Shown one piece after another: positions 39,212 through 47,866 of a stretch of DNA of 64,000 nt. The translations under genes were made by a program, and so were the position numbers. The notes below the pieces were generated by a model. The model was not told the origin of the DNA. It saw nothing but the letters and a program-made list of their open reading frames with translations, and did no database searches. Source of the stretch: Desulfovibrio intestinalis (GTDB lineage Bacteria; Desulfobacterota; Desulfovibrionia; Desulfovibrionales; Desulfovibrionaceae); the NCBI RefSeq assembly GCF_014202345.1, contig NZ_JACHGO010000006.1, forward strand, positions 1 through 64,000, given 5' to 3'. Position 1 is the first letter of the stretch. Each line of letters begins with the position of its first letter.

Positions 39212-40042
39212 ATGAGCATGTGGAAAAAAACAGGCACGGTGGCCCTGATGGGGCTTATGGCTTTTGGTGGTTTTTTTGCAGAACCGGCCCGTCAGGCAGA
39301 AGCCGCCCCTGTGCAGGTTACTGACGAAAACTTGGCCCAGATGCTGGAAAAGTTATTTAAAGAACGTCCCGATCTGGTGTTGGACGTGTTGCGCAACAAT
39401 AGCGAAGCTGTGCTGGATATTGCCCAGCAGGGCTCCAACATGCGCCGCCAGCGCAGCCTTGAAGCGCAGTGGAGCCAGGAAATGAAGACCCCCAAGAGCG
39501 TGAAGCTTGAAGGGCGTCCTGTGCTCGGCTCCAAGAACGCCAAGGTTCGCATCGTGGCCTTTTCTGACTTTACCTGCCATTTTTGTCAGCAGGCCTCTGG
39601 CACCGTGAGCGGTCTTCTTAAGGAATACGGCAAGGACGTGAGCCTTATGTTCAAAAACCTGCCCCTGGATGACAAGGGCCCGGCCAGCATCGCTTCAAAA
39701 TACTTCCTCGGCATTGCGCAGCAAAGCGAAGAAAAAGCCTGGAAGTTTCATGACGCCCTGTTTGCTGACCGCAATAAGCTTGTGACCGATGGCGAAGCGT
39801 TTTTGAAGACAACCGCTCAGGATCTGGGTGTGGACATGAAGCGCCTTGCCAAGGACGTGCACAGCAAAAAGGTTTCGGACATTATGGCCGAAGATCAGCA
39901 AGACGCCCAAAAACTGGGAGTAGAGGGAACGCCGTACTTCCTCGTTAACGATCTTGTGGTTCGGGGCGCTCTGCCGCCTGACCTCTTCAAGAAGGCCATT
40001 GATATGGCCAAAGCCAAGGCTGACGGCAGCTCCGCAAAATAG
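39212..40042 (+). CDS. DsbA-family periplasmic thiol-disulfide oxidoreductase
   Basis: 276 aa. The ATG at 39212 gives a signal peptide (KKTGTVALMGLMAFGGFF...AEA-A, cleavage near 31-32); an open stretch back to 39125 overlaps the receiver gene. After an N-terminal helical segment resembling the dimer arm of ScsC/DsbG-like proteins (DENLAQMLEKLFKERPDLVLDVLRNN), the thioredoxin fold carries the active-site CHFC (~119-122) in DFTCHFCQQ and the cis-Pro loop GVEGTPYF. It could act as an oxidase or isomerase; the helical arm favours an isomerase or copper-stress ScsC type. A terminator follows. Confidence 0.9.
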   Translation: MSMWKKTGTVALMGLMAFGGFFAEPARQAEAAPVQVTDENLAQMLEKLFKERPDLVLDVLRNNSEAVLDIAQQGSNMRRQRSLEAQWSQEMKTPKSVKLEGRPVLGSKNAKVRIVAFSDFTCHFCQQASGTVSGLLKEYGKDVSLMFKNLPLDDKGPASIASKYFLGIAQQSEEKAWKFHDALFADRNKLVTDGEAFLKTTAQDLGVDMKRLAKDVHSKKVSDIMAEDQQDAQKLGVEGTPYFLVNDLVVRGALPPDLFKKAIDMAKAKADGSSAK

Positions 40043-40062
40043 ATGCTGCAATCGTGAATGTT

Positions 40063-40103
40063 CAAAGGCTCCATACGACGCGTGTGGAGCCTTTGTTGTT
40101 TTT
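40063..40103 (+). terminator. Terminator of the DsbA-like gene
   Basis: 11-bp perfect stem (CAAAGGCTCCA / TGGAGCCTTTG), 11-base loop, followed by a T-rich tail (TTGTTTTT). Confidence 0.9.
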
Positions 40104-40249
40104 AAATTAGCTTGCAAGAAGCAGGCACGGCTCTTAGAGAATATTTGGGGGCTGAATACGAAACAGGTTCGACGAGAGCGTGCAGTCCGTCAAAGGGATG
40201 AATACGCGCGTTCCTGAATATTCACTCTCAAGAATACTTGGACTTCTAG

Positions 40250-40397
40250 AGCAGATTAACTTTGAAATGCATTACATTTCAAAGTTGTCATTCTGCCGAA
40301 AAATGCGATTTTGGCAGAATCCACGCCGCGTTGCGGCGCGCTGCACGCTTGTGCAGCGTTAGAGCATTTAGATCTTTTCAAAGTTAAAATGCCCTAA
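40250..40397. repeat. 148-bp multi-hairpin repeat element, copy B
   Basis: Homologous to copy A (30832-30980). Here an outer pairing TTAACTTTGAAA (40257-40267) / TTTCAAAGTTAA (~40376-40386) closes the whole element. Inner hairpins: TTTGAAATG / CATTTCAAA (40261-40283), ATTCTGCC / GGCAGAAT (40290-40320), CGCCGC / GCGGCG, GCTGCAC / GTGCAGC, and TTAGAGCATTT / AAATGCCCTAA at the end. Loops differ from copy A while stems are kept. The 40104-40542 gap otherwise holds no gene. Confidence 0.85.
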
Positions 40398-40416
40398 GTA
40401 GCGGGCTTCTGAATAT

Positions 40417-40434
40417 TCGCACTCTTGAGTGCGA
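40417..40434. repeat. Short perfect palindrome next to copy B
   Basis: TCGCACTC-TT-GAGTGCGA. It lies 20 bases beyond copy B and 109 bases before the GNAT start. A TGAATATTC preceding it (40410-40418) is also found before copy B (~40214-40222). Confidence 0.6.
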
Positions 40435-40542
40435 GTACTACGGCGAAGGCGAGTTACTGTTGCCAAGTCTACGCGCCCAGCTAAATACGCAGCAATGCCT
40501 TGCGCCGTCACGGCAAGGCTTCGTGCAAGAGGATGCACAATC

Positions 40543-41007
40543 ATGAAAATACTGCCAGCCACGCTTGATGATTTGCCAGAAATACTAGCCCTGCAAAAAG
40601 AAGCTTTTGAAAGCGAAGCCAGGTTAGTGGGCAATTATCAAATACCGCCTTTAACGCAAACGCTTGCGGAACTCGAGAGCGAATTTCCTTCTCTTGTCAT
40701 GCTCAAGGCCGTGGATGTAAACGGCAACATTGTTGGTTCAGTGCGGGCCAAGATAGAAGACGGCACCGCCTGCGTTGGGCGGCTTATGGTAGCGCCAGGG
40801 CAGCAGGGGAGGGGCATTGGCAGAACGTTGCTTGCAGCTATCGAAGAAGCCTGCGCGCAAGAACGCTATGAGCTGTTCACCAGCGCCAAGAGCAAGCGCA
40901 ATGTGGCTTTGTACGAGAAAGCAGGCTACCGCTGCTTCAAAGAAAAGGAGTTTATGCCCAACGTGTTACTTGTCTGGCTGGAAAAGAAAGGGCAGGCGAG
41001 GTGCTGA
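40543..41007 (+). CDS. GNAT-family N-acetyltransferase
   Basis: 154-aa acetyl-CoA-dependent acetyltransferase. The ATG at 40543 with AGAGGA upstream gives MKILPATLDDLPEILALQKEAF, the usual GNAT start. Motif A, the acetyl-CoA pyrophosphate loop, is clear: VGRLMVAPGQQGRGIGRTLLAAIE, and motif B reads LFTSAKSKRNVALYEKAGYRCFKE. The substrate cannot be predicted. It is an isolated gene, preceded by the repeat element and convergent with the MerR-like gene. Confidence 0.9.
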   Translation: MKILPATLDDLPEILALQKEAFESEARLVGNYQIPPLTQTLAELESEFPSLVMLKAVDVNGNIVGSVRAKIEDGTACVGRLMVAPGQQGRGIGRTLLAAIEEACAQERYELFTSAKSKRNVALYEKAGYRCFKEKEFMPNVLLVWLEKKGQARC

Positions 41008-41078
41008 AAAAGCGGGGTGGTTTTTGCGGAATTGGCTTTGCATCGTTGGGGGTAAGGCAAAGTGCAAAAAGGGCAGCG

Positions 41079-41672
41079 TCAGCTCTCTGAGCCCATTGCT
41101 GCGCTTTTGCTGCGGATCATACGTCCCATCCACTGCCGCAATTGCTCAAGGTCAGCTTGCTGCGTTTTTTCTGACGAATGCAGCAAAAGGCGCAATGTAT
41201 CAAGTTCTTGCCGAAGATCGGCGTTTTCTTCAGCCATATTGGCGGCAGGCTGCCCTGCGGTGACAGGCAAGCGCTCCACAACCATATGCAGCAATTGCGC
41301 AATTCCTTCCAGCGCTGTGGTTTGCCGTTCCATCAACTGCAATGCTGCTGAGGGAAAAACATCCTGAACCGGAGCCTGCATGGTCTGAATCGGCTGACTG
41401 TCGGCCAGAGTAAGCGCGTTACGCGGAAAGCGCGCCAGCAGGGAATCCTCCACAGCGGCAGCGGTGCGGGATTTTTGCATCTGCTCCAGTATGGCAGCAA
41501 TCACGTCCAGAGTTTCGCGGCGGTAACGGCGTCTTCTGCCGTCGCCAACACTGGGAATAAAGGGGGCAAAGCGTTTGCAGTAATAACGCGTTGTAGACTC
41601 AGGCAGGGAAAAATGACGGGATATGTCCGCAATGCTTAACAGGCTTTCGCTAATGACTGTTTTGCGCGCCAT
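41079..41672 (-). CDS. MerR-like HTH protein with C-terminal coiled coil
   Basis: 197 aa. The N-terminal ~70 residues form a MerR-type winged helix (LLSIADISRHFSLPESTTRYYCKRFAPFIP...RRRRYRRETLDVIAAIL). There is no Cys-based or drug-binding effector domain. Instead there is a linker (~85-130) and a predicted coiled coil (MAEENADLRQELDTLRLLLHSSEKTQQADLEQLRQWMGRMI). This layout is shared with MerR-like DNA-structuring proteins such as RacA as well as uncharacterised regulators. GGGAGG lies 5 bases before the start at 41672. Target unknown. Confidence 0.85.
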   Translation of the reverse strand: MARKTVISESLLSIADISRHFSLPESTTRYYCKRFAPFIPSVGDGRRRRYRRETLDVIAAILEQMQKSRTAAAVEDSLLARFPRNALTLADSQPIQTMQAPVQDVFPSAALQLMERQTTALEGIAQLLHMVVERLPVTAGQPAANMAEENADLRQELDTLRLLLHSSEKTQQADLEQLRQWMGRMIRSKSAAMGSES

Positions 41673-42086
41673 GTGTCCTCCCGGCGGGCAGCGTGAAGAC
41701 CGAAATATGTTGCGTAATTGCCTGGCAGATTTGTCAGGGAGTAAACCGGGCCAGAAGAAAGCAGACTGTGCCGCAACAAGGACGTTACGCTGCGTATTTT
41801 CTCAGGGGTTACTTTAAAACAGCAACAATGGCAAGCAAGGGAAGAAAATTCACCAGTATGAAAAAACCAAAAATCGCAAGCTGCCTGCTCAATGCGGCTT
41901 GCTGCCGCCCTTTGGCAAAAAGGCAGGGCATAGCCTCAACATGTCAGGTTGTGAATCGTTATGCTGTGTTTGCAGCTTGCTATACTGAGAATGTATTGCG
42001 ATTGTATTGAAACGGGGGCCGATTTAAACGTAAAAAAAGCCGCAAAACCATGACGGCAATGCGGCTTAAAAGCTGTCAAAAAATGA
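41673..42086. other. Gap between the MerR-like and NlpC genes
   Basis: About 410 bases. It contains the MerR-like promoter side and, at 42037-42067, a terminator. No convincing coding frame. Confidence 0.5.
42037..42067 (-). terminator. Terminator of the NlpC/P60 lipoprotein gene
   Basis: 8-bp perfect stem (AAGCCGCA / TGCGGCTT) with, on the minus strand, a run of T (complement of 42032-42038). It begins 20 bases past the stop. Confidence 0.85.
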
Positions 42087-42578
42087 TTAGGGAACTACCC
42101 GCCGAACAGCAATGAGCTTGCTGCGCCAGTAGGGGATGGTCATGCTTTCCATACGAACCTTTTCCCCTCTACGCGGACTGTGTATGAAGCTGTCACCCCC
42201 GGCGTATATGCCAGTGTGCAGGCCGCGGGGGCTTGATCCGGTGCGAAACACCACAATATCACCAGGGCGGGCCTGGTTTTTGGGGACTGAACGGCCAGCG
42301 CTGGCCTGGTCGACCGTAATGCGCGGCACCTTGTAGCCATTTTGTTTGTAAACCCACCATATGAGGCCAGAGCAGTCAAAGCCCTTCTGTGGCGAAGCAC
42401 CGCCAGAGCGATACTTTTTGCCCATCTGGGCATAGGCCGTGCGCACTACCTTATGGGCGCCCTCGGGCGTGGGGCCGGAGTCCACCGGGCGTTGCATCCC
42501 GCAACCAGTAAGCAGAAAAAAGCCAATCAAGGCCAAGGCAGCCCAAGGGCTTATATGTGGTATCGTCCGTTTATCCAT
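42087..42578 (-). CDS. NlpC/P60 family lipoprotein, cell-wall endopeptidase
   Basis: 163-aa predicted lipoprotein. The ATG at 42578, with GAGG upstream, gives a signal peptide (ISPWAALALIGFFLLTGC) with lipobox LLTGC. The catalytic domain has the Cys in GFDCSGLIWWVY, the His in GLHTGIYAG and a third polar residue in SFIHSP, so all parts of the Cys-His-His/Asn triad are visible. Spr/NlpC-type enzymes cut the D-Glu-mDAP or related peptide bonds of peptidoglycan. Single-gene unit with its own terminator. Confidence 0.93.
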   Translation of the reverse strand: MDKRTIPHISPWAALALIGFFLLTGCGMQRPVDSGPTPEGAHKVVRTAYAQMGKKYRSGGASPQKGFDCSGLIWWVYKQNGYKVPRITVDQASAGRSVPKNQARPGDIVVFRTGSSPRGLHTGIYAGGDSFIHSPRRGEKVRMESMTIPYWRSKLIAVRRVVP

Positions 42579-42986
42579 GTCAGGCCTCATACACATAATT
42601 TGCTGTCACTACGCGCAGATCTTTGTGTACTCACCAGTTTTCAGTAACCAGCCGGGAAAATTCCTACCATTATGCATGGATACAAGCACAATGTGTGCCA
42701 ACCATTTGGAATGTTTTAAAAAGGCTGAAAAATCAGCTAGTAGAAATTGTTTAGAAAAATTACGTAGCTATGAACAAATACGGATATGGCAAAAGTGACT
42801 GAATTCCGACACCCCTCGCGTGAAGGTTTCCGCGTCACTTGGGGGAACCTTGTTGGGGCACGAGGTACAAAGTGCCGCAAGTAAAAAACTGAATATTGCA
42901 AGGGAACAACGCGCTGTAATACAACAACCAGCTAATCAGTCTTTCTACACGCTATACCTTCGTCCACGACTTGCACTCCGTGCCAA
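42579..42986. other. Gap upstream of the NlpC gene
   Basis: About 408 bases between the NlpC start and the end of the helicase gene. Locally more A/T-rich (42660-42800). No ribosome-site-supported frame, repeat or RNA gene seen. Confidence 0.5.
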
Positions 42987-45900
42987 CTACTCTTCGTTTT
43001 CAGGGCTGCCCAAAAGGGAAAGGTTGCTCACCTGCGTGTGTTTATGTGGAGTAAGGGCGCTCTGGCGGCAGAATTGACGAATTTGTTCAAGAAACGGCGA
43101 AGCATCAAGCGCGAGGCTCTTGCCATACAAGGTGCGGCGGGCACTGTGGCTGACAAAAAGCGCGCGCGCGGCCCGTGTAAGGGCAACGTAGAGCAGCCGG
43201 CGTTCTTCGTCTTCTTCGTGCGCCGGGGAATTCACGCCCGAGGCTGGCGTCTGGCCTGCACCAAATGTCGTGCCAGAAGTTGTGCCGGGGGTTTCGCCAT
43301 GTGTCATGCCGGAGGTCGCGCTAGGAGTTGTGCCGGGTGCTTCCCCTCCGAAAATACGCTCTCTACGCAGAGGTAGAAGTCCGTCCTCAAGCCCCGGAAG
43401 AAATACAGCCTGAAACTCAAGCCCCTTGGAGGCATGCATGGTCATGATTTGCACATGTTCTGCCTTGCCGCGAACCATTTCCGCTTCCTGAAGCCAGCCA
43501 AGGTGGGCCAGAAATTCCGGCCAGTTGCCAAAGGTTTTCCAGGTGCGCTTCAATTCCCGCCACGCCTTGCCAGCCAGCATGGGTTCGCCTGCCCACGGCG
43601 ACTGCACAAGCCATTTTTCCATCATTTCAGGAGAGGGCAGGGGCGCGTCTGAGGCAAAAAGACTGTCCCCAGAAGCCATCGCATCAAAAGACTGCGTTTG
43701 TGGCTGTGTAACACTGCCTGCAAGGCTTTGAGCCAGCTGCGCAAAGCCGCAATGGTTAGCAGCCAGAGCCAGCAGCCGCGCGCAACCTGCATCCTGCCAA
43801 AAAGCGTCCTCCGCAGGGGCTGCGCAGGGAATGCCCGCCTGCTCAAGGGCGGCGCGCATTGGCGCTATTTGCGCCCGAAGGCGAACAAGAACTGCGATGT
43901 CGCCAGGAGCAAGCGTGCCGTCCAGCTCATGCGCTTCAGCGCTGCTCAAATGCTGGTCAAGCAAAGTGTGCGCCGTTGCGCCCAACAAAGCCTGAACACG
44001 GCGGGTAATCCACCGCAGTTCGGCCTGCTGGTCCGGGGCTGAAAAAAGACGCAGTTGGGCGCTAAGGTGTCGTGCCGCCGTAAGCGGCCCGCACTGCCCC
44101 TTATGGCGCAGCAGGCTGCGTGCCATATTGAGCACTTCCTGACTGGAGCGAAAACTGCGGCCAAGTCGGTACACCGTCAGATCAGGCCAGATACCACGCA
44201 GGCTGTCCTCGCTTTGGCCGGATACGCCACGAAAGCCATAAATGGCCTGATCGGGGTCGCCGATGCCGAAAAATCCTCTGCCGTCGGCAGGCAAAAGCTT
44301 ACGGACTATTTCAAGCTGTACTGGCGAAAGGTCCTGAATTTCATCCACAAGCACATGCTGCGGCAATAGTTCCGGAGACAGAGTTTTCAGGTGCTCAAGC
44401 CACCAATCCAGCAAGTCAGCGTAGTCCACATACTGAGGGCCAGAAGAATTGGCTTTGTGCGCGGCATAGCGAGAGGCAGCCTCGGCAAGCGGCTGATCAG
44501 CCCATGCGCGCTGGCATTCGCGGGCAAGGGCAAGCTGACGCCAGAGTTCACCTGCCTGCCGGGCTTCCAACTGCGGGTTAGCGGCTTTGAAAAACTGCTG
44601 CGCCGCGTCATCGCCAAGCAGCATGCACTCCTTGCCCTGAGCCTGCATAGACTCGCGCATGCGGCTCCAGGCAATGCCGTGCAGAGTGTCGCAGCATGGC
44701 AAGCTTGTTTGCATATGGGGCATGGCAAGGGCTAGGCGTTGGCGCATCTCGTTGGCAGCACGCCGTGTAAAGGTTACCGCCAAAAGCTTGCCGGGCGCTA
44801 TTCTCTGACTGAGCAGGTGCTGCATGCGGCCAATAAGCACGCGGGTTTTGCCCGCACCGGGGCCAGCTTGCACAAGCACAGGACCGGGGCCAGCCATAAG
44901 GGCGGCCTGCTGTTCTTCGCTAAATGCGCTTGTGGCCTGATCAGACGATTGCTCTTTAGCAACGGTCTGGCTCTGTGAAGGTCTTTCCTTCATGAGGTCC
45001 AGCAAATTTACAGAGGACGCGTTTTGACGGCGTACCTTTACCGTTGTCCCTGATCCAGCCGGGGCTGTTTCCGCCTGGGCAGCCTTGCGTGGTCTGCCCG
45101 GCTTCAAGCCCGGCAGGGAGCCACGGCCAGCGCCGCGGATGTCCGCCAGCTCTTCGGGTGTAAAGACCTTTACCACGCCGTATTCGCCGTCATAGCCGCC
45201 CTGGCGAAAAACCTGACCGCGCCGCATGCGGGCCACGGCCTCGCCCAATGGCTCCCAATGGGCGCGCACTTCGGCTTCGGGCATACGGCAGAGAATATCG
45301 AGTTCCGGCCCAAGTTCGCGCAGCAGCTTGCCGTATCTGTCCTGCACCTTGCGGGAGGCAACGCCTGCACCGACGATTTCGCCCACAACCTCTGCAAGGG
45401 GAATAAGAGGACGCGCTTCGGGCTCTAGAGGCAAATCAGCAGGTTCCTCCCTGTCGGCCAGTTCCCAAACGCGGTGCAGCACGCCCACTGTAAGCGGCTT
45501 GCCGCAAACAGGGCAGATGTTGCCAAGCTCGCGCGATTCGCGGGGTTCCAGCACCACGTTGCAGGCACGGTGGCCGTCGAGGTGGTATTTGCCCTCGTCT
45601 GGGTAGAATTCCATAGTGCCAAGAAAACGGCAGTCCAGACTGTCCTGCGGCTGACGCCGCGCCGCCGCGCGCAGGGCCGCGAACATGCCTGCGTAGGAAG
45701 GGTTGCCCGCAAACAGATTGGCCTCGCGCCCGAGGTTGGCCCCCGAATGGGCGTCGGAATTGGATATGAGGGCATAGCCGTCGAGCTGGCTCACCAGCCG
45801 GTTCATGGCCGGGTCGGATGAGAGGCCCGTTTCAAGGGCGAAAATGTGTTCAGAAAGGTCGGCGTAGCAGTCTGTTAAACGGTCAAAGCCAGACTTGGAA

Positions 45901-46433
45901 CCAAAGAGTGCAAACCAGGGCGTCCATACATGGGCCGGAATCATAACGGCGTCTTCCGTGCATTCCAGCATGATTTCAAGCAAGTCACGCGAATCCAGGC
46001 CGAGGATGGGCCGGCCGTCGGAATGCAGGTTGCCGATCTGTTCAAGGCGTTGGGAAAGCTTTGCCGCGTCTTCCAGCGTGCGCACATAGATGAGATTGTG
46101 TACCTTGCGCACCTTGCCGTGGCGTTTGTAAATGGAGCTTATTTCCGCCTGAAGCATAAACAGCGGGCCTTGCGCGTCACCATCCCGCATTTTTTCGCCA
46201 GACATGACGTCAAGCTGCTCCGGCTCGCCTTTGAGGCGGTACAGGCCGCTGGCTTCATCAAACTCAAGCTGTTCGCCAAGTTCGGCCCGCCATTGCGGAT
46301 GCGTAAAATCGCCCGTACCCAGAACGCTTATGCCCTTGCAACGCGCCCATGCGGCAAGATGGCGGGCGTTCAGCGCCTTGCTGGTAGCGCGGGAAAAGCG
46401 GGAGTGAATGTGCAGGTCGGCAATAAAGTTCAT
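42987..46433 (-). CDS. EndoQ-like PHP endonuclease fused to UvrD-type helicase
   Basis: 1148 aa. Residues 1-~420 match the EndoQ/TIGR00375 family: MNFIADLHIHSRFSRATSKALN (PHP metal site), VLGTGDFTHPQW, PAHVWTPWFALFGSKSGFD, ALISNSDAHSGAN and a zinc-finger segment ICPVCGKPLTVGVLHRV. EndoQ nicks DNA 5' of deaminated bases. Residues ~520-1148 are an SF1A helicase: AGPGAGKTR, LVDEIQDLSPVQ, GDPDQAIYGFRG, MTMHASKGLEFQAVFL and LLYVALTRA. A Gly/Thr/Ser-rich insert sits near 1050-1085. The start at 46433 is preferred because the PHP motif begins there and the upstream methyltransferase gene stops 13 bases earlier; the frame is open to 46508. Likely a one-chain repair machine for deaminated DNA. Confidence 0.9.
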   Translation of the reverse strand: MNFIADLHIHSRFSRATSKALNARHLAAWARCKGISVLGTGDFTHPQWRAELGEQLEFDEASGLYRLKGEPEQLDVMSGEKMRDGDAQGPLFMLQAEISSIYKRHGKVRKVHNLIYVRTLEDAAKLSQRLEQIGNLHSDGRPILGLDSRDLLEIMLECTEDAVMIPAHVWTPWFALFGSKSGFDRLTDCYADLSEHIFALETGLSSDPAMNRLVSQLDGYALISNSDAHSGANLGREANLFAGNPSYAGMFAALRAAARRQPQDSLDCRFLGTMEFYPDEGKYHLDGHRACNVVLEPRESRELGNICPVCGKPLTVGVLHRVWELADREEPADLPLEPEARPLIPLAEVVGEIVGAGVASRKVQDRYGKLLRELGPELDILCRMPEAEVRAHWEPLGEAVARMRRGQVFRQGGYDGEYGVVKVFTPEELADIRGAGRGSLPGLKPGRPRKAAQAETAPAGSGTTVKVRRQNASSVNLLDLMKERPSQSQTVAKEQSSDQATSAFSEEQQAALMAGPGPVLVQAGPGAGKTRVLIGRMQHLLSQRIAPGKLLAVTFTRRAANEMRQRLALAMPHMQTSLPCCDTLHGIAWSRMRESMQAQGKECMLLGDDAAQQFFKAANPQLEARQAGELWRQLALARECQRAWADQPLAEAASRYAAHKANSSGPQYVDYADLLDWWLEHLKTLSPELLPQHVLVDEIQDLSPVQLEIVRKLLPADGRGFFGIGDPDQAIYGFRGVSGQSEDSLRGIWPDLTVYRLGRSFRSSQEVLNMARSLLRHKGQCGPLTAARHLSAQLRLFSAPDQQAELRWITRRVQALLGATAHTLLDQHLSSAEAHELDGTLAPGDIAVLVRLRAQIAPMRAALEQAGIPCAAPAEDAFWQDAGCARLLALAANHCGFAQLAQSLAGSVTQPQTQSFDAMASGDSLFASDAPLPSPEMMEKWLVQSPWAGEPMLAGKAWRELKRTWKTFGNWPEFLAHLGWLQEAEMVRGKAEHVQIMTMHASKGLEFQAVFLPGLEDGLLPLRRERIFGGEAPGTTPSATSGMTHGETPGTTSGTTFGAGQTPASGVNSPAHEEDEERRLLYVALTRAARALFVSHSARRTLYGKSLALDASPFLEQIRQFCRQSALTPHKHTQVSNLSLLGSPENEE

Positions 46434-46446
46434 ATGCGGCTCGTTG

Positions 46447-47496
46447 TCATAGTGCAGTAAAAGCATTGTCGGCAGTGGTGGCAGTGACGGAAGACGGCGC
46501 GGGGCCAAGCCAGGAACAAAAGGTCAGGGCCTCGGCAGACCAGGACGGCCCGGCACGGTGTGTGACATCTGACATGCCAGCCGCGCCCGTAGATTTCGGC
46601 GCTCCCGGCGCGTCCTGTGTGCCCGGCGTGGCTGAACTGTCTGGTACATCATGCAGAATCAGCGGCGTTTCCAGCACAGTGTCGTGGGCGGTGTTTTTGC
46701 GGGCCTCCACAAGCACGCGCAAGGCAGGTTCACCTTTGCGGGGCTGCACTGGCAGAATACGTCTGACGCCAAGCCCGGCGGCATTCAGGGCCACGCACAG
46801 GCGCGGCAGGGCCGGGGCGTCATATATACAGAAAAAACGGCCCTGGTGGCGCAGCAGCGTGGCCGCAGCCCGACAAAAGGTATCCAACGCTATTTTATCC
46901 CCATCAGTGGCGCAGACGTCACGCAGGGCGTGTTCACGCATGCTCTTGCCGGAAGGGCGGCCTTTCCTGTTGTAAGGGGGATTGGCCATAACCATGTCCA
47001 GCCTGTTGCAGGCAGGTTGCACCAAATTTTGTTGTAGTTCCGTATCCGCATCCGCATTGTGGCGGGGCGAGCTGTCGGCACATGGCTGTGTAGGGCCTGA
47101 AGGTTGAGCGGGAACACACAAGGCTGACAACGCCGTTTTATCCGCAAGGTCAAGGCCGACAAAATGCAGTTGGTCTGACAAGCCAAAAAGAGCCGCGTTG
47201 TTCAGAGCAGCCTGAACAAGCGGTTTTTCGCGCTCCAGCCCCAGGCCAAATATATACGGGCAGCGCATGGCAAGGCCCAGCAGGGCGGCTCCGCAACCGC
47301 ATCCCAGTTCGGCCACTACAAGGGGAGTTCCGTTTACCGTGCCAGGAGTTTGCTTTTTCGGCGGCAGGTAGCGCGCGGCAAAGGCGGCCAGCAAAAGAGC
47401 GTCCGCGCCGAAGCGCAAACTGCCTTCCGGCTGTTCCAGACCGCGTGGAAAGTGCGATCGCGCCTTGATGATATGCTGTGGCAGGCTATTCTGCAT
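46447..47496 (-). CDS. TrmN6-like N6-adenine methyltransferase
   Basis: 349-aa SAM-dependent methyltransferase resembling TrmN6/YfiC, which methylates A37 of tRNA1(Val). The N-terminus FPRGLEQPEGSLRFGADALLLAAF is typical, followed by the SAM motif VAELGCGCGAALLGLAMR and the catalytic MVMANPPYNRKGR. Longer than family members (~245 aa) through a polar insert (~130-160) and a Thr/Ser/Ala-rich C-terminal extension of ~70 residues. RNA or DNA specificity cannot be settled from sequence. It lies directly upstream of the EndoQ-helicase gene on the same strand, so they form an operon. Confidence 0.85.
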   Translation of the reverse strand: MQNSLPQHIIKARSHFPRGLEQPEGSLRFGADALLLAAFAARYLPPKKQTPGTVNGTPLVVAELGCGCGAALLGLAMRCPYIFGLGLEREKPLVQAALNNAALFGLSDQLHFVGLDLADKTALSALCVPAQPSGPTQPCADSSPRHNADADTELQQNLVQPACNRLDMVMANPPYNRKGRPSGKSMREHALRDVCATDGDKIALDTFCRAAATLLRHQGRFFCIYDAPALPRLCVALNAAGLGVRRILPVQPRKGEPALRVLVEARKNTAHDTVLETPLILHDVPDSSATPGTQDAPGAPKSTGAAGMSDVTHRAGPSWSAEALTFCSWLGPAPSSVTATTADNAFTAL

Positions 47497-47866
47497 TATA
47501 ACATATGCCCGGTTGTAGGGGCCATTTGCGGGTCAGAGCAGCAAGGTTCATTTTGCTGTGAAATAGCGGAGCATGCGCCATAAATTTAGAAGATACGCAT
47601 TTTGAAAGACACTTTGACCCAGTTTGTTTTAACTTGAAATAATACAATAAGATTTTATAATTTAGTAAGATAGGCTTGTTAGTTACAGGGGCAGACTGTT
47701 TGAAACGGTGTTGCCCAACCATCTCACCTTATACTTAGAAAGGAGCAGCGTAAACCAGCCGCCACGCCGAGGCATCGCCGAGCTTGCACCGGTATGCCTC
47801 CGTCAAAAATCCCCCCAAGGGTTTTGGCGGTTCAATGCGGCGAGAGTTATGACCGCCGCATGGTCA
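47497..47866. other. Gap between the TrmN6-like and HxlR genes
   Basis: 370 bases, A/T-rich at ~47600-47700. A hairpin GAGGCAT / ATGCCTC spans 47769-47800. An AAAGGAG at ~47740 is not followed by a usable start. No gene called. Confidence 0.5.

Noticed and set aside
40147..40176. A GGGGGCTGAATACG...GGTTCGACGAG string resembling the 5' end of tmRNA
   Set aside because: No acceptor-end partner, tag reading frame or TPsiC/CCA end was found downstream; the expected length would run through the repeat element. Treated as chance.
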